From Abelmoschus esculentus (lineage: Eukaryota; Streptophyta; Magnoliopsida; Malvales; Malvaceae), in contig JAUCBN010000005.1 of assembly GCA_035048815.1 (NCBI GenBank), positions 18,502,517-18,566,516 on the forward strand: 64,000 bases of DNA, written 5' to 3'. The notes below the pieces were generated by a model. That model worked only from the letters and a program-made list of their open reading frames with translations. It was not told the DNA's origin and did not search any database. The translations under genes and the position numbers were made by a program. Positions 55,903 through 64,000 of the stretch are shown in pieces (position 1 is the stretch's first letter; each line of letters starts with the position of its first letter).

Positions 55903-56968
55903 TGTTAGGCTTGGAGTGACTCGATGCACAACCGAATTTACTTGCCAAGTGATGGAGAATTGACCAATTTGGGTGGATATGTGTGGAAGCAAAATATAGA
56001 CAATGACACAAGGATTTATAGTGGTTCGGCCTCGCCTACATCCACTACCTTAGCTTCCCACTAAGGATTTTCCAAATTCACTAAGAATTTAAAACTTTTG
56101 AGGCCAAAAGGATAACCTTACAATCCTAGACTCAAACCCGAATCTAGCATCTAAAGTTCACAACCCGAACTTTGGGAATTCAATCAACAAAGAGAAAACT
56201 TCGCAAACTTGTTTAATCCTTCTAATAAGGCTAATGTTTGCAATCTAAGCACTCACCCAATTCCTAATTACACTTGAGCATATATGACAATTAAGCTCAC
56301 AAGTGTTTGTCTACCCAAATAAAAGGAATTTAAGCATTAAGACAAATCTTTGATCATATTGTTGTTTACAATTAAGCATTAGTCTTCTCTTGATGCTTGA
56401 GGCTTCCTTTTATCATCCCAAATGAGGTTCTATCTGTTGGTGACCGTTGGGATTGGTTTGGAGCCGTTTGGAGCTGATTACAAGGCTTATTTCCTCTTCT
56501 GGTACAGGCGGTATCGAAACACGTAAAGGCTATTTCGAAACAGCTATTTTGGGAAATAGCCGTTGACCTGTATTTATGAACAGGTATCGATATTGGTATC
56601 GATACCGTTCCTAGCCGTTGAGGTTTTTTATAAAATCGTTTTGACCGTTGGGGGTGTTTCGAAACAGGGTTCGAAACAGAGCATCACATTGGCAAAAAGG
56701 TATAGATACTAGTGTCGATACCACTGTGGTTTTGCCTTTGAAACCTTGGTATTGAAGAACAGGTATCGAAACACCTTAAGGGTGTATCGAAACACCTTGG
56801 TTAAAAACACTTATTTGGTTTCTTTAAATCGTTTAAAACATATTTAAAATCACTCAAAACATCTTAAATATATTTTCAAGTAGTTTGGACATAAGAACCA
56901 TTTTTGAAATCTTTTCAAATTAGTCCAAAACTATTTTTCAATTATTATATTAAAGCATTAGTTTTACA
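55903..56968 (-). mobile_element. 3' LTR of gag-only element
   Basis: Plus-strand start TGTTAGGCTTGGAGTG, end CATTAGTTTTACA. Between 56,505 and 56,800 lie about ten GTWTCGAWAC-like near-palindromes (GTATCGAAAC, GTTTCGAAAC, GTATCGATAC). Confidence 0.9.
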
Positions 56969-56982
56969 ATCTCCCCCTTTTT
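56969..56982 (-). promoter_or_regulatory. Polypurine tract of gag-only element
   Basis: Minus strand AAAAAGGGGGAGAT, directly against the 3' LTR. Confidence 0.85.
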
Positions 56983-57497
56983 GATATAATAAAACTAACT
57001 TGAAAAATTGTTTTTGAGATTGCTCCCCCTTTGTCAAACAAAATTTGAATAAGAGAATTAAAGAATCAAATCATTTAAAGTTCCCTCTTATCCATTTGTC
57101 AAGTCTTTGAAAAGCAATTTTTCATTACATTCTCCCCTTTTTGTTATATCAAAAATGGTTCAAACCAAGTTTGAAAGACTTTAAAGCTCATAACATAAGA
57201 GAATTTGAAAGATATCAATTTTTGGAAAAATTAAATATCAAAATATTGGTTATGAAAACAAAAAATCCCCCTTACTCAAGGCATCACTAAGTTTTAGTCC
57301 AACATATATGATAAACTAGTTGAAATAAAACAAAAAAATAAGCAAATAAACACAAATTCAACTAGAAATTTTACCACACTTGAGTCAAAGGTAGGATGTG
57401 AAACCTTCCTTCTTCAAGTGTCCTACTTGTGTGTATGGAGCTCCCCTTAATCTTGCACTTTGATGCTCATACCTCCATCACACCTAAAATGAAACAA
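56983..57497 (-). other. 3' untranslated part of gag-only element
   Basis: Between gag stop and purine tract. Contains two further C-rich plus-strand runs (CTCCCCCTTTG at about 57,025, CTCCCCTTTTTG at 57,132) that resemble extra purine tracts. No gene. Confidence 0.6.
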
Positions 57498-58979
57498 TCA
57501 AGTAATTTTTGGTATCCAAATTGCTTTGGATCTTTTAGCATTAGAAGCACATAATTTAGTCCTCTTAGGAATCAATTTTTCAATTTCATCCCTATTTGTT
57601 GAAGTGATTAGTCCTTTTGGGACCCAAACACTTCTAAAATATTTTCCATTTTCAAATCTAGGGGCACTAGATTGTTTCAAATAAAAATTTGATTTTCCCA
57701 CATAATTTTTCTTTTGAAGTTCTTTGGAAATCAAATATTTTTCCTTCTTAAGATCATCTAGAGCCATTTGATGATCTGTTTCCATCTTTTGAAGCAAATT
57801 TTGTAAATCCAAAACTTTAAGCTCAAAATCTTTTAATTTTGCTTCAATTTCGAAATTTGTTTTTGAAAGCAAATCATTTTCTAATTTAAGCTTTGAAATC
57901 ATCTTTTTGTTTTTAGAAAATGAAGCCTTGAACTCAAAAGCCAATTTATAATAGGCTTCTTGTAACTCATCAAATGAATATGAATTTAAACAAGATGAGT
58001 TAGAAGTTACCTCCCCCTCATTGAGGGCCATCAAGCATAGGTTAGCTTCTTCATTTTCGGTGGAGTCATCATCACTCCATGTAGCCACATATGCTTGCTT
58101 CTTGGAAGATGATCCCCTTTTGATTGATTTGTGGGAGTCCTTCATCTTCTTCTTGGATTCGTGCTTTGAGGATTTTCTACTTTTGTTCCTCACGAATCGA
58201 TCGAAGTCAATGAAGAGTTGGGCAAGTTCTTCATCTTCTTCACTATCCTCCTCACTTGAATCTTCAAAGTGGATGCACTTAGAGGATTTTAGAGCAACGG
58301 TGTTGACATTTACACCAAGCTCTTGAACCTTCTTCTTCCCCATCGCTCTAATATCTTCCTTCTTCTTCTCCTCTTGTCTTCCTTTCATCATAATTTGATG
58401 TGTGAGGAGTGACCTCATGAGTTCATCAAGCTTGAGTGTCTTTAGATTTTTGGCTTCGATGATGGCGGTCCTTTTCGTGTCCCATGACTCAGGAAGGGAA
58501 TAGATGAGCTTACGAACAAGCTTCTCCTCCGAAATGATCTCTCCATATCCTCTAAGTTCGTTGGTGATGGTGGAGAATCGATCGAACATCTTTGCTATGT
58601 CCTCTTCCGGATTTATCTTGAAGTTCTCATACTCTTGATTGAGGAGTCCAATCTTGGTCTCCTTTACTTCGTTTGTACCCTCGTATGTGACTTCTAGCTT
58701 GTCCCAAACTTCCTTGGCACTTTCACAAGAAGATATCTTCTCATAGATGCTTGGATGGAATGCACAAACAAGAATGTGCAAGGCTTTGTGATTAAGCACC
58801 ATATTCTTGCGATCTTCCACGCTCCATTCTGCCTTTATTCTTTTTGGCACAAATGGTCCATCTTCAACTATATCCTATAGCTTGTAGTCTCTAGAGTTGA
58901 TGAAATACTCCATCCTTATCTTCCATTAGGAATAGTTGAACCCGTCAAAGATAGGTGGCTTGTCAATGGATTGAGCCAT
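57498..58979 (-). pseudogene. Gag of the gag-only element
   Basis: Starts MAQSIDKPPIFDGFNYS at 58,979 (about 494 codons). UBN2-type core: LHILVCAFHPSIYEKISSC, TYEGTNEVKETKIGLLNQEY, NPEEDIAKMFDRFSTITNEL, KLIYSLPESWDTKRTAIIEA. Then a Lys/Glu/Ser-rich stretch, a long coiled coil (about residues 320-430, LKLENDLLSKTNFEIEAKLK) and a terminal part with VWVPKG and WIPK motifs. No CCHC knuckle is visible. Two in-frame stops close to the start (TAA after FNYS, TAG after RDYKL) are the only breaks; both are single-base changes from Tyr and Trp codons. From 58,850 the frame is open for 450 codons. Confidence 0.85.
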
Positions 58980-59057
58980 GGAATGTCGGTTGATTGTAAA
59001 TTGGTCGAGCTCTCCGGATCTTCTCAATAGGATGTTAATCCTCCTCGATTGAGCATC

Positions 59058-59069
59058 GCTCTGATACCA
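59058..59069 (-). promoter_or_regulatory. Primer-binding site of gag-only element
   Basis: Minus strand TGGTATCAGAGC, two bases inside the 5' LTR; full-length match to the initiator methionine tRNA complement. Confidence 0.9.
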
Positions 59070-59071
59070 AT

Positions 59072-60117
59072 TGTTAGGCTTGGAGTGGCTCGATGGACAA
59101 CCGAATTTACTTGCCAAGTGATGGAGAATTGACCAATTTGGGTGGATATGTGTGAAAGCAAAATATAGACAATTACACAAGGATTTATAGTGGTTCGGAC
59201 TCGCCTACATCCACTACCTTAGCTTCCAACTAAGGATTTTCCAAATTCACTAAGAATTTCAACCTTTCGAGGCTAAAGGGATAACCTTACAATCCTAGAC
59301 TCAAACTCGAATCTAGCATCCAAAGTTCACAACCCGAACTTTGGGAATTCACTCAATAAAGAGAAAACTTAGCAAACTTGTTTAATCCTTCTAGTAAGGT
59401 CAATGTTTGCAATCTAAGCACTCACCCAATTCTTAATTACACTTGAGCATATATGACAATTAAGCTCACAAGTTTTTGTCTACCCAAATAAAAGGAATTT
59501 AAGCACTAAGACAAATCTTTGATCATATTGTTGTTTACAATGAAGCATTAGTCTTCTCTTAATGTTTGAGGCTTCCTTTTATCATCCCAAATGAGGTTCT
59601 AGCTGTTGGTGACCGTTGGGATTGGATTAGAGCCGTTTGAAGCTGATTACAAGGCTTATTTCCTCTTCTGGTGTAGACGATATCGAAACACGTAAAGGTT
59701 GTTTCGAAATAGCTGCTTTAGGAAATAGTCGTTGACCTGTATTTATGAACAGGTATCGATACTGGTATAGATACCGCTCCTAGCCGTTGGGTTTTTTTTA
59801 TAAAATTGTTTTGACCGTTGGGGTTATTTCGAAAAAGGTTCGAAACAAAGCATCACATTGGCAAAAATGTATCAATACCAATATCGATACCACTGTAGTT
59901 TTGCCTTTGAAACCTTGGTATTGAAGAACAAGTATCGAAACACCTGGGTTAAAAAAACTTATTTGGTTTCTTTAAATCGTTTAAAACATATTTAAAATCA
60001 CTCAAAAATATCTTAAATATATTTTCAAGTAGTTTGGACATAAGAACCATTTTTGAAATCTTTTCACATTAGTCCAAAACTATTTTTCAATTATTATATC
60101 AAAACATTAGTTTTACA
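59072..60117 (-). mobile_element. 5' LTR of gag-only element
   Basis: Same ends as the left LTR. A shorter array of the TCGA near-palindromes at 59,685-59,945; one 20-base unit (GTATCGAAACACCTTAAGGG) present in the other LTR is lost here. Confidence 0.9.
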
Positions 60118-60122
60118 GATGA
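60118..60122. repeat. Right target duplication of gag-only element
   Basis: GATGA. Confidence 0.85.
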
Positions 60123-60885
60123 TTGTGATACAACTATAATTCCTCTAGATCCTAGCTTTAATCTATCTAAGAATAAAGAAGAAAGTATCAATCAAGTGGA
60201 ATATGCAAGGGTCATAGGCAGTTTAATGTATCTCATGAGCTGCATAAGACCAGATATTGATTTTGTTATAAGTAGTCTAAGCAGATTCACGAGCAATCTA
60301 GGAAAAGATCATTAAAAAGCAATAGTGAAGGTACTCAGGTACCTTAGATATACTCGGGACTACGGATTGCATTGTTCCAAAGACCCTACCGTCTTAGAAG
60401 GATACTCCGATGCGAGTTGGATATTTGACATACAAGATACCAAAGGCACAAGCGGATATGTGTTCACTCTAGGAGGAGGAGCCGTATCTTAGAAATCCTC
60501 AAAACAAACGGTTATAACCAGATCCACAATGGAATCTGAGTTTGTAGCTCTAGATAAAGTTGGAGAAGAAGCCAAATGGTTAAGGCAATTTCTTGAGGAT
60601 ATCACTGAATGAGAAAAACCAGTACTCACTGTGTGCATATATTACGACAATCAAGCAATGATTGCTAGGGCACAAAATTTTATGTATAACGGTAAGTCGA
60701 GACATATGCGCCGACGACACAACACCGTTATAAAACTTGTCTTAAATGGAGTTATCTCTATTGATTTTGTAAGATCAAAGGATAACATTGCAGATCCGCT
60801 AACGAAAGGTTTAAACCGAGATCAAGTTGAGAAAACATCAAAAGGAATGAGACTAAAGCTCATGAAAAATAAAGGCGCTATGTGA
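60123..60885 (+). pseudogene. Copia 2 RT end and RNase H
   Basis: Continues the polymerase: VEYARVIGSLMYLMSCIRPD, KVLRYLRYTRDYGLHC, GYSDASWIFDIQDTKGTSGY, TRSTMESEFVALDKVGEEAK, then IYYDNQAMIARAQNFMYNGK, SRHMRRRHNTVIKLVLNGVI, DNIADPLTKGLNRDQVEKTS and stop at 60,885. In-frame stops at about 60,313, 60,490 and 60,610. Confidence 0.9.
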
Positions 60886-61435
60886 AGGAAAAACCCTACC
60901 TAGCTGACTGAAGATCCCAAGATCTAGGTTCAAAAGGGACAACCTAATTGCATAGACCTGTGCAGTCACTATGGGAGGTCTTTTCCCAAGCCCATTCCTA
61001 TGAAGTGAACAGTGACAATAATTTGGTAAAGGTTAAGCAAAGCTTTTAATGACCATTGTGTGCTTCAGTGAGCCGAGTAACATAAATCGCCTATGTGAGA
61101 GTAAAGTAGGGTCGCTTCAAGGAGACTATTGGGTATAGTTCTTTCATACTCTTGTAGAACCAAGAGATGTCCACGGCCTTAAGGACATAACCATGAGAGT
61201 TGTATCTCTTGTCAGAGAGATAGGTGTGTGAAGTATGTCGTCGTTTACACCAACGTCTAACAGTTTAAGGACATCGCGTCTACTGATTAGCTAGTAAAGT
61301 AAATATACTTTCACAAGGAAAGGTTCAAAGATGGACATCTACCTATCCTATGCATCTATCAATCGTAGAGCCTATCACCATATTGTGCCAAAATATTTTG
61401 ATAAAAAAAACATCAATTTCATTCATGTGGGGGAT
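60886..61435 (+). other. Copia 2 3' untranslated region with purine tract
   Basis: Non-coding. ATGTGGGGGAT at 61,425-61,435 abuts the right LTR and is the purine tract. Confidence 0.75.
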
Positions 61436-62430
61436 TGTTGGAAAAAGCAGTGGTTTGTGGTCATCTTTGGAACATATTTTAAACAAGTAAAGATGAGGTT
61501 TTGAATAAGGAAATAGTTGATTCCTATTCTACATCGTGAGATCTTTACAATGGTAGCTCATACGCTTAAAATCGTTGAATGGTGAATGAGAAATTGATAC
61601 TCAAAGTAGGAAGGTCAAGAATAAATAAGGAAATAAAACCCTTTATATCCCACATTCGTAGGATATATGGAGTGAGAGTTGTTTATATACAATTACCCAT
61701 AAAGAGGTCATTGAATGACTCCAGTTGACTATGTGCCTCGCGCGCAGGGCGATGCAAATCCAATTCCATTCGGGTTGGGGAGCATCCGCACGACGTGGGT
61801 GACGCGAATGTCCAGACCGGTCGGGCCTTTCTGAGGTCTGTAGATATTTTAGCCGTTGTGCATACTTTTTTCCTTAATTTATTTTTTGAAAATACCCAGA
61901 AAGAATTAATTAGTATTTGACTGCTCTTGATATTTATGGTATTTAATTTGAATTAGATAACGAATTATTGAAAATCAATACCGGATTTTTTGGATTCCTG
62001 GATTTTTTTGAATCTGAATTTTTGGATTTTAATTCGGGAAATTTTCAGCCCACTATTGCCCTAGAAATCCACTATATATATGAGATGTTTTTCTCTGTTT
62101 TACTCATCCCAAAACGTTTTCCTCTTCTCTGTTTTCTATCGGTGATCGGCAAAGATAAGAGCAGTTTGAGAACTCAACAAAAGTGCTATTGTTCGGAGTT
62201 CTTCTAGTTGTTGTATTCTGGGAGACAGACTACCAAACAACTCGGCACCTCGGAGTGGCAGAAAATCTGTCTTAAGGAAACTTCTTCCAGCAGACCTCAA
62301 TTTTATTCCGTTTTACAATTAAAATTCGGTTTGAATTTCTTTTTGTTATATTTTTACTTTTGCGATTTCTATTTTCTTATTAACATCTTCTTTTCTTTTT
62401 GATCATTTTTTGGAGTAAGATTATGCTACA
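61436..62430 (+). mobile_element. 3' LTR of copia 2
   Basis: Starts TGTTGGAAAAAGCAGTGG; the end GATTATGCTACA is chosen because it is TG...CA and followed by ACTTC, near-identical to the ACTTT before the left LTR. A GC-richer part at 61,730-61,850 and a TATATAT box at 62,073 lie within. Confidence 0.75.
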
Positions 62431-62954
62431 ACTTCTACGGTTAGAAATCAAATAAATGGTATAAAATCAAGACTTCAAAGCAGCAACAACAATTATTGAT
62501 CCCAAAGAAAATATCCAAGCATCAAATCCAACCTTAAGGACTTAATTGCAAAATTCTTGTACACAACTTTTGTAATTTTTATTGTAATCTTTTGTTTGAA
62601 TTTTGGGAGTGTTTTCTTATTTTAATTGGGCAAAAATTTATTTGTTCGAGAGAAATCAAAATTACCTTTCTTCTATTTGTAACCTTGTGAGGTTTAAGTC
62701 AATCTTTGGGTAGAAAGATTGACTTTTTATAATGGTTATCCTTGAACCGAGAAAAAGGTTGAATTCAATAGTGAATTGGGTTGAAAATCCTTAGTGGGAG
62801 CTAACGTAGTGGATGTAGGTACTTGTTCGAAAGTCGAATCACTATAAATTCTTGTATTCTTTATTTTCATATTTTCATCGATTCTTCCACACCAAAAATT
62901 TTAAATCTCTAATTCACTCTCTCTTCGCCATTCTATCAATCGATCAACTCAACA

Positions 62955-63438
62955 AGAGATTTGGAAGGACTTGGGATAGTTTGGATAGGTGAAAATGGGT
63001 ATTTTAAGGAGAGCATACTGATACAGCTCCCCATGTATTGGTACCCCTATATTTTAAGCAATTCCAGAAACTGTTTAGGCATACCGGTACGTAGGCGCGT
63101 ATTGGTACCACTGTTCCATTGAAATCATGTATCAATACAAATGGTCTTCATACTGATATTGGGTACCGATATGATATATAGGCGGTGTATGGGTACAGGG
63201 TAAAATAAATTCTTTCGAATGCATTTTGGGTATCGATGCTCAATAAAGGGATATTAATACTGATTAGGGGAGTATCAATACCCCATGTAGACATATCGAT
63301 ACACGCAGGCCAATCTATCTACGTTTTAGCCTTTGAATTAGAATGATCAATAATTTGAGTTAAAAACCTTACTGGGTCATCTTAGACCTAAGATGAATTG
63401 CAAAACTGAAAAATAGAAACCTTGACAACATGTATGAA
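62955..63438. other. LTR-like sequence with GATACC motifs, unassigned
   Basis: From 63,010 to 63,305 there are many variants of GTATCGATAC and GGTACC (ATTGGTACC, ACCGGTACG, GGGTATCGATGC, AGTATCAATACC). It looks like part of another LTR of the gag-only family or a close relative, but no end was found. Confidence 0.4.
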
Positions 63439-63846
63439 CAGTGGAGGTTTTGGACATACGCGATAGGAGCGATCGCACAGGGCCCCTTAAAAATGAGGGC
63501 CCAAAATTTAGTAAACTACCTTTATTAATTGATATTATTATCGAAATTCATTACAAAATTTTTGAAATACTCTTAAAAAATTAGTTATAATTGTTAAAAC
63601 ATTATAATTATATCCTAAATGTGACAATTGAATATAAAATCTTTTGATTATTGTTATTATTATTGCTTCTATAGGTGTAATGAGATTATGGACATACGCA
63701 ATATAAATAACCGCACATGGCCCCCTAAAAAGGACAATTGCTTCTAATAATCATGTTTTAGAACTAGTAGGGCTATGGACAATTGCTTCTAAGGGCCATA
63801 TTTTAAAAAATTGTACCGGACCCCCAAAATTTTTAAACCGCCCCTG
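63439..63846. mobile_element. hAT-type MITE with 8-bp target duplication
   Basis: Inverted ends CAGTGGAGGTTTT and AAACCGCCCCTG. Flanks TGTATGAA and TTTATGAA agree at seven of eight bases. The 408-base interior is non-coding and repeats GGACATACGC and CAATTGCTTCTA motifs. Confidence 0.7.
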
Positions 63847-63854
63847 TTTATGAA

Positions 63855-64000
63855 TTAGATTTGGAATCAAGGACTAAATGCCTTGAAATGACTTATGATA
63901 TTATATAAACTTGTATTTGATGATTTTGATTATTACTATGTGTCGTAAGAACGATTGTACTGGATCTGGATACCCAAAAGGCAGCTTTCGATGCTATATG
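63855..64000. other. Right edge, nothing recognised
   Basis: Short AT-rich tail without features. Confidence 0.4.

Larger units (their letters stand above)
55903..60117 (-). mobile_element. Complete gag-only LTR retrotransposon (TR-GAG type)
   Basis: A 4,215-base element with LTRs of 1,066 and 1,046 bases, TG...CA ends, perfect 5-bp duplication, initiator-Met primer site, purine tract, and one gene: gag. No protease, integrase or polymerase. This fits terminal-repeat retrotransposons with a GAG domain, which depend on an autonomous copia partner. It sits in opposite orientation to the copia element it interrupts. Confidence 0.92.
52566..62430 (+). mobile_element. Second Ty1/copia element, with a nested insertion
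   Basis: Plus-strand gag-pol between a 52-base remnant of the left LTR (52,566-52,617, TGTTGGAAAAAACAGTGG) and a complete right LTR (61,436-62,430, TGTTGGAAAAAGCAGTGG). The rest of the left LTR and the primer site are deleted. A gag-only element splits its reverse transcriptase at 55,903. Confidence 0.85.
51860..62954 (+). mobile_element. LTR of the gag-only family, interrupted (probable solo LTR)
   Basis: Left part 51,860-52,565 starts TGTAGGAGAGATATAAAATC and contains GATTTTGATATAACAA and a dense GTTTCGATACC-type array. Right part from 62,431 to 62,954 contains TGTAACCTTGTGAGGTTTAAG and ends ATCGATCAACTCAACA. Together they form one reverse-oriented LTR like that at 4,588-5,749, cut by a copia element. 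Neither a primer site nor purine tract adjoins it, so it is probably solo; flanks TAACT and AGAGA do not match. Confidence 0.6.

Overview
The window is plant nuclear DNA: AT-rich, intron-containing genes with GT-AG boundaries, DUF3339, YSL and LAZY1-type plant protein families, plant Ty1/copia elements primed by initiator-Met tRNA, and a Tat/Ogre-like Ty3 element primed by tRNA-Arg. I infer a eudicot, possibly Malvaceae (cotton relatives), but the sequence alone does not prove this. Most of the window is nested transposons; one small gene island sits at about 26.4-37.9 kb.

Layout. 1-6.6 kb: broken Ty3 gag (minus), a three-copy exon-like tandem repeat, and the 5' half of a gag-only element set beside a Ty3-type LTR end. 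6,811-23,167: a minus-strand Ty1/copia element whose reverse transcriptase gene is split by an 11.7 kb non-autonomous Ty3/Tat-like element (8,318-20,058; 5-bp target duplication, Arg-tRNA primer site, 3.3 kb LTRs). Each LTR carries the same same-strand chain of host gene fragments: 3-dehydroquinate synthase, ribosomal protein L18 (eL18) and UDP-arabinose 4-epimerase. Neither half of the internal region encodes gag or pol. 23.2-26.4 kb: gene-free, with degenerate small repeats.

Gene island: a 5'-truncated YSL4/6-like transporter (minus), a LAZY1-like gene with an in-frame TAG and no first exon (plus), a frameshifted SDR dehydrogenase (plus), then three intact two-helix DUF3339 genes in alternating orientation. 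Larger genes here are damaged and the tiny ones are intact, as expected for a decaying duplicated segment (inference).

38-64 kb: gene-free DNA with MITE-like repeats; a dead LINE (about 40.05-45.9 kb, minus); a Mutator-like element with long inverted ends and a perfect 9-bp duplication (47,049-48,584), enclosed by an inverted pair of another repeat; then a three-level nest: an LTR (51,860-62,954) holding a Ty1/copia element (52,566-62,430), which holds a complete gag-only retrotransposon (55,903-60,117, perfect 5-bp duplication). Two hAT-type MITEs with 8-bp duplications lie at 46,590 and 63,439. The main discovery candidate is the multi-gene chimera inside the LTRs; a second is the dense array of near-palindromic GTWTCGAWAC motifs in the LTRs of the gag-only family. 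No RNA genes or CRISPR arrays were seen.
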